From NCBI RefSeq assembly GCF_011386835.1, contig NC_088791.1, positions 55,509,498 to 55,573,497 of the forward strand: a stretch of DNA of 64,000 nt, read 5' to 3'. Source of the DNA: Chrysemys picta bellii (taxonomy: Eukaryota > Chordata > Testudines > Emydidae). Positions 51,960-62,999 of this stretch are shown here, one piece after another. Positions within the stretch are counted from its first letter, which is position 1. Each line of letters begins with the position of its first letter. A program made the position numbers and the translations under genes. The notes beneath the pieces were generated by a model, which did not search any database, was not told the origin of the DNA, and was given only the letters and a program-made list of their open reading frames with translations.

Positions 51960-52873
51960 TTATAGCAGTCTCGGATGATGACCCAGAACATGTTGTTCAT
52001 TTTAAGAACACTTTCACTGTAAATTTGACAAAATGCAAAGAAGATACCAATGTGAAATTTCTAAAGATAGCTATAGCACTCAACTCAAGATTTAAGAATC
52101 TGAAGTGCCTTCCAAAATCTAAGAGGGATGAAGTGTGGAGCATGCTTTCAGACGTCTTAAAAGAGCAACACTCCGATGCGTAACCTACAGAACCCAAACC
52201 ACCAAAAAAGAAAATCAACCTTCTGCTGGTGGCATCTGACTCAGATGATGAAAATGAACATGCGCCAGGCTGCACTGCTCTGGATCGTTATCGAGCAGAA
52301 CCCATCATCAGCATGGACAAATGTCCCCTGGAATGGTGGTTGAAGCATCAAGGGACATATGAATCTTTAGCGCATCTGGCATGTAAATATCTTGCGATGC
52401 TGGCTACAACAGTGCCATGCAAACGCCTGTTCTCACTTTTAGGTGACATTGTAAACAAGAAGCAGGCAGCATTATCTTCTGCAAATGTAAACAAACTTGT
52501 TTGCCTGAGCAATTGTGTGAACAAGAAGTAGGACTGATTGGACTTGTAGGCTCTAAAGTTTTACATTGTTTTATTTTTGAATGCAGGTTTTTTTTGTACA
52601 TAATTCTACATTTGTAAGTTCAACTTTCATGAAAAAGAGATTGCACTTGTATTAGGTGAATTGAAAAATACTATTTCTTTTGTTTTTACAGTGCAAATAT
52701 TTGTAATAAAAAATAAAGTGAACACTGTACACTTTGTATTCTGTGTTGTACTTGAAATCAATATATTTGAAAACGTAGACATCATCCACAAAAATTTAAA
52801 TAAATGGTATTCTATTATTGTTTAACAGCGTGATTAATCACGATTAATTTTTTTAAATCGCTTGACAGCCCTG
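51960..52873 (+). mobile_element. hAT DNA transposon relic (right part)
   Basis: The right terminus ...CGCTTGACAGCCCTG ends at 52873, giving a CAGGGCTGTCAAGCG TIR on the minus strand. The subterminal GATTAATCACGATTAAT (52831-52847) is palindromic. It contains the C-terminal part of a hAT transposase (52020-52531). The left TIR is not found, and the region left of 51960 is a different GC-rich block, so the element is 5'-truncated or interrupted. Confidence 0.75.
52020..52531 (+). pseudogene. hAT transposase C-terminal remnant
   Basis: About 52075-52185 reads 'ALNSRFKNLKCLPKSKRDEV', the helical block before the dimerisation domain, then a stop. The frame 52229-52531 has 'DSDDENEHAP', 'PLEWWLKHQGTYESLAHLACKYLAMLATTVPCKRLFS' and 'LSSANVNKLVCLS', which is the hAT C-terminal dimerisation domain (EWWk...yP.La.lA.kyLa..atSvpsERlFS). 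The N-terminal catalytic part is missing, and the stops make it inactive. An AATAAA (52707-52733 region) follows. Confidence 0.82.
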
Positions 52874-53538
52874 GTTATTAGAATTACTGATGGTGTCTAA
52901 ATGCTAGAAATGCTTGGGGGAGAAAATTATTAGGAGCAAAGTGGAGAAACTTGCTATCCATTCTCTCCTTCCTTTGACAAGAAATGGAGTTGAAGGGCAA
53001 AGGTGTGGGAAACAAGAAAAAACCTTGGATGGAAAAAACTGATTGGGGGAATAGGTTAATAGCATATTACATGATCCAATTCTCTAATCATTAGTTAGTT
53101 TTCTCTAAATCCTTCCAATTTATTTAATTTTTCTAGTACAGAGCTTTACAGAAATGAACAGAATCTTCCAAGTACAGCCTCAGATTTATCTCCATTCTTT
53201 TTGCCAGGATAACTCTGTGTATCCAAAAAAAAATTAAACTATGTGCAATACTGCATTGCAAATTCATCTAATGTTCCATTTACTGTCACATTCAGGTTTT
53301 ATTTCCTCAATTATATCTGCTTGCAATTTTCCAAACCAAGTAACTATTTTCTGTCCGTGTTTCTAATCTCTTTAGGTAATTTTGTTTTATTTTCCATCTT
53401 CGGTGGTGTTTGCTGCACCCCCAATTTAGTATCTCCCCACAAGTTTCTTTAATATTCTAGGTTTACCCCACATTTTCTGATCACGGTCTAAAAACAGAAT
53501 TAATGGCAGTCACTAGACACCTTTCTGCAAACTCAGTA

Positions 53539-54444
53539 CAGTAACTCCTTGCTTAACGTTGTAGTTATGCCCCTGAAAAATGCGACTTAAGCGAATCCAA
53601 TTTCCCCTTAAGAATTAATGTAAATAGAAGGGGTTAGGTTCCAGGGAAATTTTTTTCACCAGACAAAAGACTATATACAATTTAATACCGTACACAGCAA
53701 TGATGATTGTGAAGCTTGGTTGAGGTGCTGAAGTCAGAGGGTGGAAGAGGGTGGGATATTTCCCAGGGAATGCCTTACTGGCTAAATGATGAACTAGCAC
53801 TCGGCTGAGCCCTCAAGGGTTAACACATTGTTGTTAATGTAGCCTCACACTCTACAAGGCAGCACAAATGGAAGGAGGGGAGACAACATGACAGACAAAG
53901 ACACACCCTGTATGTGTGAGAGAGAGAGAGAGATGCGCATTGCCCCTTTACGTACGCTGACCCCACTCTAAGTACATTGCCTTTTAAAGTAGATCAGCAA
54001 GTTGAGACAGTCGCTGTTGCCAGAAAGCTCCCTCCCATGTCCTTCTTCCCCTCCTCCCCCCCATGGAGATGGGGTAAGCTGGGGGCAGGAGAAGGGGGGA
54101 GGGGGACACCTTGACATTAGCACCCCTTCCCCCCCACGCAGCAAGCAGGAGGCTCCCAGGAGCAGCACATGGCAGTAGGGGGAGGGACAGCTGGGCGGCT
54201 GCCGCACAGGGGACTTAGGGGAGCGGGGAGCTGATCGGGGGGCTACCGGTCCACCCTGGGTCCAAGCCCCCACCAGCTAGCTCCAATGGGCTGCTCTTTC
54301 TGCAAGCAGCAGACAAAGCAGACAGCTGCCAAACAACGTTATAAGTGAGCACTGTGCAGCTTTAAATAAGCATGTTCTCTAATTGATCAGCAACGTAACA
54401 ACGAAACAACATTAACAGGGACGACTTTAAGTGAGGAGTTACTG
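53539..54444. mobile_element. Non-autonomous Tc1/mariner (Tigger-like) transposon, 906 bp
   Basis: The left end CAGTAACTCCTTGCTTAACG and the reverse complement of the right end, CAGTAACTCCTCACTTAAAG, form ~25-bp TIRs. A TA dinucleotide flanks each side (53537-53538 and 54445-54446), the mariner-superfamily target duplication. The interior includes a (GA)n run (53919-53932) and a GC-rich segment; no transposase is seen. Confidence 0.82.
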
Positions 54445-55346
54445 TATCTTCTTTAAGATCACTTCTAATTTGAAAAATTAGATACTATTTAATATAGTTG
54501 AATTCTGCTAATATTGGAAGTGTGAGTGTGTGATAATTTATTTTGACTTTCTAACATACATGTTTCACACTTACATCACACATTTGCACAGTCAAACAAT
54601 GCAGTACAAAAAGATTTAAAAACCTGTTTAATAGATTTATATTGTTGTTTGTTTGTATTGCAACAGTAATCTTCAGCATTTATAGTACAATCCTGTTTAC
54701 TCAAGTGGCCTAATATTCAAAACTTCTGGGCAATGGACATTCAGATAAATGGAAGTGTTAATTTAAGCAGCAGTTTCACTGACAGAAATATGGGGAACCA
54801 AGGGAGTAATGCTGATGTTTACTTAATACTTTGTACTTTTAGCAAATGTATTAACACACCAACATTGTATTACAATTAGGTCCACAGTGGTTTTAATACA
54901 ATTTTGGTGTTTCAGTAAACATTAATTTTTGTTACTCTGTATTAAAGTACAAAATATTAAGCATTAAAAGTAGAAAGCTGTTGATAGCACTAAGAGGCTA
55001 GTTGAGAAGTTATTAGCAGATGATTAACTAACACAGGATTACCTGGGGGAAACTGTGGATTTCGATAACTATGATTTTCTTGTAAAGGGAATTCGGATTA
55101 CTGGAATTATACCATATACAGGCTATTAAGGAATTTAGGGTCTATATGAAAGAATAGACTAACAAGTCTGGGACCGTTCCAGTTCAGTGCAAAAAGAACA
55201 GAAAGCCTTCTTTTTTCACCAACAGTCTCTCTAATCTTAACAGATGGGATTTAAGTAGTACTGCCCAACCAACACATGAAGAAGGGTGGTGAGGATGAAG
55301 AGAAAAGGAAAAAAAGGTTATTTACTGGTAACTGTAGTTCTTGGAG

Positions 55347-55650
55347 GCCATGTCTACACTACAAAAGTATGTCAACCAAATTTACATCAGCATACAGCCA
55401 CCAGAGTTATTAAATTGCTTGTTTTTGCACACTTGGCTCCTTTAGTCGGTGGTGCGCATCCTCTCCAGGAGCACTTGTATCAATTGTCTTGTCAGCATGG
55501 GGCATTGTGGGAGTTCCTGAAAGCCATTAACAGTCAACATAAGCAATGCAGTGTATACACTGACACTGCACTGACCTAATTACATTGACTGTGACTGAGG
55601 AAGGTGGTGCTACTAAATTGGCGTAAAGAGGCACTTACATTGGCGGGAGG
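55347..55650. repeat. Second 'GTCTACACTAC' repeat copy
   Basis: Begins GGCCATGTCTACACTACAAAA, matching the start of the repeat at 5362. The right boundary is unclear because DIRS copy 3 begins just to the right. A 97-codon open frame across it (55286-55579) has no recognisable family and is probably fortuitous. Confidence 0.45.
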
Positions 55651-56049
55651 GGGGCAAAAAAAAAAACCCAGTTACCTACCTTTTCGTAACTGTTGTTCTT
55701 CGAGATGTATTGTTCAAGTCCATTACACATTAGGTGTGCGTGCGCTGTGTGCACGGACGTTGGAAACTTTTCCCCTTAGCGGCTCCCGTCGGGCTGGCAG
55801 GGGAGCCCCGCACGAGTGGCGCCTCATGCTGGTGCATATATACCCCTGCCGACCCGACCCCCCTTCGGTTCCTTCTTGCCGGAGACTCCGACAGAGGGGA
55901 AGGAGGGTGGGAAGTGTAATGGATGCGAACAACACATCTCGCAGAACAGTTACGAAAAGGTAGGTAACCGTTTTTTCTTCTTCAAGTGATTGTTCACATC
56001 CACTACACATTAGGTGACTCACAAGCTTACCATAAGAGGAGGGTAAGAG

Positions 56050-57198
56050 TCATGGAACAATTGATTGAAGCTCAGCCCTGCCGACTGCCGCGTCCTCTCT
56101 GGCCTGTTGATGGACTGCGTAGTGGGCTGTGAATATGTGCACTGACGACCAGATGGCTGCTTTACAGATCTCCTGGAGTGGAACCTGCACCAGGAAAGCT
56201 GCTGAAGACGCTTGAGCCCTAGTCCAGTGAGCCATGATCACCGGGGCCGGCACCTTGGCGAGCTCATAGCACGTGCGGATGCAATCCATGATCCATGACG
56301 ATATCTGCTGCGCCGAGATGGGGAGTCCTTTCATTCTCTCCGCAATAGCGGCGAACAACTGTGTTGACTTGCAGAAAGGTCTAGTTCGCTCCAGATAGAA
56401 CGCCAGGGCCCTACGGACATCCAGAGTATGTAGGCTACAGTGACTCGGGTCCATGCGTGGTTTGGGAAAGAACACTGGCAAACAAATGTCCTGTCCCATA
56501 TGAAATTGCGAGACTACCTTAGGGAGGAATTTAGGGTGTGGCCTGTCCTTATAAAATACTGTATAAGGGGGCTGCGAGGTGAGGGCCCTCAACTCGGACA
56601 CCCTCCTTGTGGACATAATGGCCACCAAAAACACCACCTTCCGAGAGAGGGGAGTGAAAGAACAAGAGACTAGGGGCTTGAAAGGGGGTCCCGTGAGCTT
56701 GGTCAAGACCAGGTTAAGGTTTAAGGAAGGGACCAGTGGGTGTGAATAGGAAAACACCCTCTCCACTCCCTTGAGGAACCGGGCTACCATGCGGTTGGAA
56801 AAAACAGAATACCCCAATTCCCCCGGGTGGAATGCTGAAATGGCAGCCAGATGCACTCTAATTGAGGAGGAAGTGAGACCTTGATGTTTAAGGTCCAGCA
56901 GATATTCCAGAATAACTGGAATGGGGGCCTGAAGTGGCTGTATATGCTTTGGTTCACACCAGCAGGAGAACCTCTTCCACTTAGCGAGGTATGTCACCCT
57001 AGTGGAAGGTTTCCTACTACCGAGGAGAATTTGTCGCACCTGAAGAGAGCACTGGGTCTCCATAGCGTTCAACCACAGTTTCCATGCCATGAGAAGCAAA
57101 GACTGCAGGTTCGGGTGGAGCAGGAGCCCGCGGTCCTGCGTGATGAGATCTTGGTGCAGGGGCAGGGCAATCAGGTCGGCCACTGACAGCTCCAGCAA
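56050..57198 (-). CDS. DIRS copy 3 tyrosine recombinase (382 codons)
   Basis: One open frame with all catalytic positions: Arg in 'STRRVSEL' (198/199), HxxR in 'AHWTRAQASS' (His 324, Arg 327), Trp 350 and nucleophile Tyr 360 in 'TAHYAV'. N-terminal core-binding half: 'SRKPSTRVTYLAKWKRFSCW' and 'SSSIRVHLAAISAFHPGE'. The first ~40 residues ('LELSVADLIALPLHQDLITQ') belong to the end of the RT/methyltransferase-like frame: an indel has fused the two phases near 57060. A small deletion occurs after 'TVFYKDR' relative to copy 1, so activity is doubtful. Confidence 0.85.
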   Translation of the reverse strand: MLELSVADLIALPLHQDLITQDRGLLLHPNLQSLLLMAWKLWLNAMETQCSLQVRQILLGSRKPSTRVTYLAKWKRFSCWCEPKHIQPLQAPIPVILEYLLDLKHQGLTSSSIRVHLAAISAFHPGELGYSVFSNRMVARFLKGVERVFSYSHPLVPSLNLNLVLTKLTGPPFKPLVSCSFTPLSRKVVFLVAIMSTRRVSELRALTSQPPYTVFYKDRPHPKFLPKVVSQFHMGQDICLPVFFPKPRMDPSHCSLHTLDVRRALAFYLERTRPFCKSTQLFAAIAERMKGLPISAQQISSWIMDCIRTCYELAKVPAPVIMAHWTRAQASSAAFLVQVPLQEICKAAIWSSVHIFTAHYAVHQQAREDAAVGRAELQSIVP

Positions 57199-57459
57199 AG
57201 TCGTAAACCAACGTTGGCGGGGCCAAGCTGGGGCGCTGAGAATCAGTACTGCCTTGTCTCTGTGAACTTTGAGGAGAACTCTGTGGATGAGCAGGAGCGG
57301 TGGAAAGGCATACTTCAGGCTCCTACTCCAAGGGATTGTGAAGGCATCTGCAACCGAGCCCAGACTGTGGTTTTGGAAAGAGCAAAACTACAGGCATTGA
57401 CTGTTGTCCCTGGTGGCAAAGAGGTCCATTTGGGGAAATCCCCACTTCTGGAAGATCAA

Positions 57460-58116
57460 TTACAAGACATCCGGTCTCATCCACCATTCATGCATGTGGT
57501 ACAACCTGCTGAGGCGGTCCGCCAGCTCGTTCTGCTCCCCCGAGAGGTATGACGCTACGAGATATACTGAGCGGGCTATACAAAAATCCCATAGGAGAAG
57601 GGCCTCTTGGCAGAGGGGAGAGGATCGGGTTCCGCCCTGCTTGTTTATGTAGAACATGGTGGTAGTTCTGACACACAACACAGTCAAATTGTGACCTTCT
57701 AAAGCAGCGTAAAAGGTTTGGCAGGCTAGGCGAACCGCCCTGGGCTCCTTTACTTTGATGTGGAGCAAGATTTCGTCCTTGGACCACATCCCTTGCGTCC
57801 GTAGGTCCCCCAAGTGTGCTCCCCAGCAGAGGTCTGACGTGTCTGTTACCAGCATCAGCGTGGGTTGTGGTGTGGTGAAGGGGATCCCTTCGCAAACTAC
57901 CTGCTGGTTGAGCCACCCGCACAGGAAGTCCAATACCTGGGCAGGGATTGTCACTACAAGGTCTAAGGGGTCTCTGCCTGGGCGATACGACCGGGCTAGC
58001 CACAATTGCAAAGTCCTGAGCCGCAGTCGAGTGTGTTTGACTACATGGGTGCACGCCGCCATGTGTCGTAGGAGCTGCAGGCAGCATTTGGTCATGGTTG
58101 TGGGGAAACTCAGCAT
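57460..58116 (-). pseudogene. DIRS copy 3 RNase H segment
   Basis: The 218-codon frame holds the RT thumb ('LLRHMAACTHVVKHTRLRLR') and RNase H: 'LVTDTSDLCWGAHLG', 'KEPRAVRLACQTF' (catalytic Glu kept in a changed context), 'TVLCVRTTTMFYINKQGG' (the LTDNTTA Asp is lost) and 'LADRLSRLYHMHEW'. The lost Asp and the frame break from RT make it inactive. Confidence 0.82.
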
Positions 58117-58152
58117 TGAGTCTATGGCACGCTGGATGTCCAGAAATCTGGA

Positions 58153-58865
58153 TTATGGGAGGCTAGCTCGTGCCTGTACCGAATCCAGGACTGCCCCAAT
58201 GAACTCCAGCCTTTGTGTAGGTATCAAGGAGGACTTGGGCACGTTGACTAGAAGGCCTAGCCTGGGAATACGTCTAGTGCCACCGCCACATGGGAACGGA
58301 CTTCCTCCTCGGACCGACCCGTGACAAGCCAGTCGTCTAGGTACGGGTATACTCGAATTCTCCTTTTTCATAGAAAGACTGCCACTACCGACATGCATTT
58401 CGTGAACATGTGGGGGGCTGCTGCCAGGCTGAAGAGTAGGTCCGTAAACTGGCAGTAGTGCTGGTTTATGGTGAACCGCAGGAACCGCCGGTGAGCAGGA
58501 TGAATAGCAACGTGAAAGTACGCATCTTTCATTTCGAGGGTAGCGTACCATTCCCCCGGATCCAGGGATGGAATAATAGTGCCTAGGGAGAACATGCGGA
58601 AGCGGACCTTGACTAAGAATTCGTTGAGTCCGCACAGGTCTAAAATGGGTCGAAGACCCCCCTTTGCTTTGGGGATAAGAAAGTAACGGGAGTAAAACCC
58701 CTTCCCCCTTAGATCCCGAGGGACCTCTTCCACTGCCCCCACCTCGAGGAGCATCTGTATCTCCTGTATAAGGAGTTGCTCATGAGAGGGGTCCCTGAAG
58801 AGGGACAGGGAAGGGGGGTGGGAGGGAGGGAAGGAGGAGAACTGAATTGAAGCATGTATTCCCAC
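58153..58865 (-). pseudogene. DIRS copy 3 reverse transcriptase
   Basis: The frame 58865-58368 (165 codons) runs continuously through the RT N-terminal region 'SIQFSSFPPS', 'EQLLIQEIQMLLEVGAVEEVP', 'GFYSRYFLIPKAKGGLRPILDLCGLNEF' and 'TLEMKDAYFHVAIHPAHRRFLRF' to 'AAPHMFTKCMSV'. An indel then shifts phase before the YLDD region at about 58330-58350. This copy shows the undisturbed join between the RT N-terminal block and the RT core that copy 1 lacks. Confidence 0.85.
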
Positions 58866-59221
58866 TTGTACCGTGAGTAAGACTCAACTGTCCAATGTTA
58901 TACGGGACCACGCACGGTTGAAGTGGGGCAAGCGGTTCAGGAAACATAGGGAACGATCCGGTAACTGGCTTGGTATGCTGTCCTTGAGTGCACCTTCAAA
59001 ACCCTTGCTTGTTGATGGCTTGCGGCTTGCCCTGGCCCTGGCCTTGGCTAGGCGTGTTGTTCCGCCTGCGCCTGTTGTCTCTGCCTCTCCTACGATACGG
59101 CTCCTGCCTAGGGGGGGGCTGATATTGTCTTTGCTGAGGCGGCTGGGGCTTGAAAGGCTTCCTCTGCATCACTGGGGTGTGCATTCCCAACTATTTGAGG
59201 GTTGCCTGGGAGTCTTTGAGG

Positions 59222-61416
59222 CTATGCAGCCTGGCATCCGTTTGGTCCGAAAAGAGACCAAACCCTTTGAAGGAGATCCTGAAGGGTATTCTGGACCTCT
59301 GGCAGAAGGCCTGAAGCCTGCAGCCACACCGAGCGCCTCATCCCCACTCCTGAGGCGATTGTTCTGTCTGCTGCATCCGCCGAGTCAAGAGAGGCCTGCA
59401 GAGAGGTCTTGGCTACTGCCTTTCCTTCATCCATGAGGGCCGCAAACTCAGGCTGAGATCCCTGGGGAAAGGAGTCTTTAAATTTGGAAACTGCTGTCCA
59501 GGAATTAAAATTGTGTCTGTTCACGATAACCTGCTGGTTGGCGATCCTCAAATGGAGGCCCCCAGAGGAATAGACCTTCCTGCCCAATAGGTCTAGACAT
59601 TTAGCCTCCTTGGCCTTAGGAGCCGGGGCTTGCTGACCATGTCGTTCCCGTTCATTGACCGCTGAGATGACCAGCAAACAGGGGGCCGGGTGACAAAAGA
59701 GGAAGTCGTATCCCTTAGAAGGGGCAAAGTACTTCCGCTCTACGCCCTTTGCTGTTGCCGCGCTAGAGGCCGGGGTTTGGCAGACCGTCTTGTAGTTGGA
59801 CTGGATTGTCTTTATGAGCCGGAGCGCAATTCTGGAGGGGCCCTTGGGGCTTAAGATGTCCACCATAGGATCCTCCTGCTCTAATGCTTGGGCCTGCAGG
59901 CAGAGGAAGCTCTGGGCTACCCTGCGGAGCAGCTCCTGGTGCACTCTGTGGTCAATCGAAGGAGGCCCCGACACCGCGTGCCTGCCATGGCTTCATCTGG
60001 GGATGACGAAGAGGTGAGGGCCTTCTGCATCTCATCTTCCAGCCCTTCTTGTCCCTCCTCGCATGCTGGGTGCTCCTCCGGGTCCTGCCTGCCTGACTGC
60101 CTCCAGGACGGCACCGGGCTTGGTGCGGCTTCCGTTCTCCTGTGTTCTGAAGGAGCGTCTGGTGGCCTGGATACCGTGGCCTCCTTGGGCGCAGAAGGGT
60201 GCCTGTGCGGGGACTGGGACTGATGCACCGAATAGCCAGATCTCGAGGCTCTGGAGGAGGTCCCCTGCTGTTGGTGATAGGCCCATGGTGTCCAAAAGGG
60301 CCACTGCCCTGGCGGGCCCCATTGGGGATGCCATGGGGCTCCCTGCTCGCCGGTGCCCTGAGAGCATAGCTGGAGCGGCCTGAGTCCACCTCGGATTCCG
60401 AGGATGCCGACTTGGAAGGCCAAGGCGGTGCCATAGAACGGTGCCGCTGGGGGGGGGGGGAGGGGGGAGGGGGCTGGAGAACGGCTCCTTGCCGACTGGG
60501 ACCAGGATCATTGGCTTCTGCTCAGGCCTGGAGACTGATCTTGTGTCGCCTCAGTGCCAGCCCGGCGATGGCGCCGGGGAGTGGTACCCTGGAAGGGCCG
60601 GTGCTGTATGCTGGCTGGGATCCAATGCCCTCAAGTCCTGCTGGGTATGGGGCAACTGGGAATTCGCAGAGGCCGAGCTCGACCGGGACCGACACAGAGC
60701 GGTGCTCGGATGGTGACCTCGATTGGTGCACCACTGCCGGCTTGCCTCTTGACAGCACTCTAGGAGATGGTGCCGGAGGCTTCTCTTTGGCAGGGAGGGG
60801 GCTTGCCGCCGACAACTGGATAAGGTCCTTTGCCGCCTCAAAGGTGTCTGGTGTGGAGGGCTGTTCTAGGAGCTCGTCCAGCCCTTCCTCCGCACTCACG
60901 GCGCTTAGCCTGGGGTTCAATGGGCTCTTCGGCGCCAGAGCATGTCCTGGGGCAACGCTGCCCTTTTGAGCGCTCGTTTGCTTGAGCGGTGCCAGCTTCT
61001 TATGCAGGGGGCGCCCTCAGCTTGTAGGCTGGCCCTTTGACCGTGCTGGTGAGGTCAAACGGTGCCGGGGTTTTTCTTGTTGCCTCAGTGTGGCATGCTT
61101 GCAGTACCCCACCGGTGCCAGACTGCGAACTGACGCCAGGGCACTCCGCACTGAGGACGTCGGCGCTGAGGCCGAAGGTTGCAGCGTGGCCTCCATGAGT
61201 AGCTGCTTGAGGCGAAAGTCTTTCTTTCTTAGTCCTTGGCTTAAAAGCCTTACAGATCTTGCAGCGTTCTGTCTGATGCGATTCCCCCAGGCAACGGAGA
61301 CACGAGTCGTGGGGGTCGCTAATTGGCATAGGCTTGCGGCACGTGGCACAAGCCTTAAAGCCTTGGACCTGTGGCATGCCCCGCAGCCCAGGGCTGGTGC
61401 TGGAGACAACTTCCAA
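59222..61416 (-). pseudogene. DIRS copy 3 Gag, frameshifted
   Basis: The N-terminal Cys cluster is in 61416-61000 ('CATCRKPMPISDPHDSCLRCLGESHQTERCKICKAF', same spacing as copy 1). The Ser/Arg/Pro-rich middle is scattered over frames 60920-59952. The conserved core is in 59974-59222 ('LDLLGRKVYSSGGLHLRIANQQVIVNRHNFNSW', 'KTSLQASLDSADAADRTIASGVGMRRSVWLQASGL'). At least two frameshifts in the middle break it. Confidence 0.85.
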
Positions 61417-61744
61417 GACCTAAAATAAAGAAAGCTTAACTATCTATTATGAAGAAGTGCTAACTACTAACTACTGATAACTGTTAACTTGCTGAAAACT
61501 ATGCTAAGGGACACTCGCAAACGAGAGATAGAAAGCTGTTCCAACGACGCCACAGATGGTAAGAAGGAACTGAAGGGGGTCAGGTCGGCAGGGGTATATA
61601 TGCACCAGCATGAGGCGCCACTCTGGCGAGGCTCCCCTGCCAGCCCGACGGGAGCTGCTAAGGGAAAAAGTTTCCGACGTCCATGCAACGTGGTGCGCGC
61701 ACCTAATGTGTAATGGACGTGAACAATCACTCGAAGAATCATAA

Positions 61745-62614
61745 TGTATCTTATACACAATAAGTCACATGAGGTATCATTGAAAAGGTTGTGATTTACT
61801 GAATACGGTTATCCTATTTGTATGCATGTATCATTTTTGTATATGAAGTTAGGAGTATTGATTCTATATCTGTATTACAAATGTGTTTACACCTGGGGAA
61901 TGCCCACTAGGCAGAATGCGCTAGATGGCTGGCTGGGAAGGACCCATTCAGGTTAAAGGGCCATTAGGCGAAAAAAAATATGCCTTTGAAATTCATCTCC
62001 CACTGAGGGGGGCGGGGGGGGAGGGGGCTTCCTGAGGATTCTACAAACAGCCTCTGACTCATGGCTGCTATGACACTACAAGCACATGTGACCAGGTCAC
62101 CTGGTGCTGGACTCCATCTTGAGATACCAGTGTTTTTCCACTGACTGGCATGGGAACCAAGCTTTGAAACAAAGGGTTCCCGCCATATTCAAAAAGCTAT
62201 TTAACGCAGGACAGTGACATTATCCTGGTTCTTCACTGACTCCGCACCCAAAGAGACTCTTGGAAAACATCTAAGGAACAGAGAGAGACTGAACTGGGAA
62301 AAGTGCTGGATCCAGGGCTAAAAGGATTTTTAGCCTGTGAATGAAACACCTGGGGATTCCAAGCTGTAAGTTAGTGCAGCTTGCCCATTAAGAATCTGCT
62401 GCATGCTTGGATCATCTAGAGTGAGAATTTGCTATTTATATCCAATCTCTTTAGTATATTAAGCTTAGTTTGTGTGTTTTGTGTATTTGCTAGGTAGTCT
62501 GCTTTGATTTGTTTGCAATTCCTTATAATCACTTAAAATCTATCTTTTGTAGTTAATAAACTTGTTTTTGTTTGTCTAAAACCAGTGTGTGGGGAAATCA
62601 TATCGCAGAAAGCT

Positions 62615-62674
<60 letters not shown>

Positions 62675-62999
62675 AGATGATCTTAGCTGTACAGTTTTCT
62701 GTGCAATGCAAGACAGTATAACTGAATTTACACTTCAGAGGAGGGTACGTGCCTTTGGAACTGGGAGGTGCCCTAGCTGTGCCTTCTTATGCAGGGGCTG
62801 GTTAAAGAACCTGTGTGCATGTAACTGCAGCTGGGTGTTTCCCTACCTGTATGTGTGCTGGTAGAAGTGCAGGCTGGACCCTGGGAGGGCTTGGCAGGCT
62901 GGTCACAGCAGTACAGTGTAAAGGGAGCCCAGGCTGGTGGGTCAGGGGGCTCAGTGGTACCCCAGTTCCAGGTGGCACCCCAGGGGTAACCCATCACAA
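61745..62999 (+). repeat. Possible LTR-like repeat
   Basis: It begins TGTATCTTATACACAATAAG directly beside the DIRS copy 3 terminus, and contains a plus-strand AATAAA at 62555-62560 followed by a GT-rich stretch and (TG)n. Candidate end ...CATCACA at 62999. The sequence looks like turtle LTR material to me, but termini, target duplication and class are not established. Confidence 0.35.
62615..62672. repeat. (TG)29 microsatellite
   Basis: Uninterrupted TG dinucleotides over ~58 bp, followed by GAGAGATG. It encodes only a low-complexity Cys-Val run in overlapping frames. Confidence 0.97.

Larger units (their letters stand above)
47953..55654 (-). other. Inferred GXYLT1 upstream intron (repeat-rich)
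   Basis: No GXYLT1 exon (for example the block normally preceding NDMTTALL) could be found from here to the window end, so this whole stretch is interpreted as intron. It contains the inverted repeat at 48496, a hAT relic, a mariner element and a GTCTACACTAC repeat. Between 48.75 and 51.3 kb I see no gene or recognisable repeat. Confidence 0.5.
55655..61738 (-). mobile_element. DIRS element, copy 3
   Basis: Layout as in copies 1 and 2: left end AGTTACCTACCTTTTCGTAAC (55670-55690) complementary to 55949-55970; ICR right half 55975-56014 complementary to the right end 61738-~61700; ITR blocks at about 55735-55880 and 61560-61700. Gag is frameshifted, RT and RNase H are in two long frames and the recombinase is open for 382 codons. 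Intermediate in decay between copies 1 and 2. It probably lies in a GXYLT1 intron, in the sense orientation. Confidence 0.92.

Noticed and set aside
62589..62864. 91-codon frame with a Cys-Val run
   Set aside because: It is produced by the (TG)29 microsatellite.
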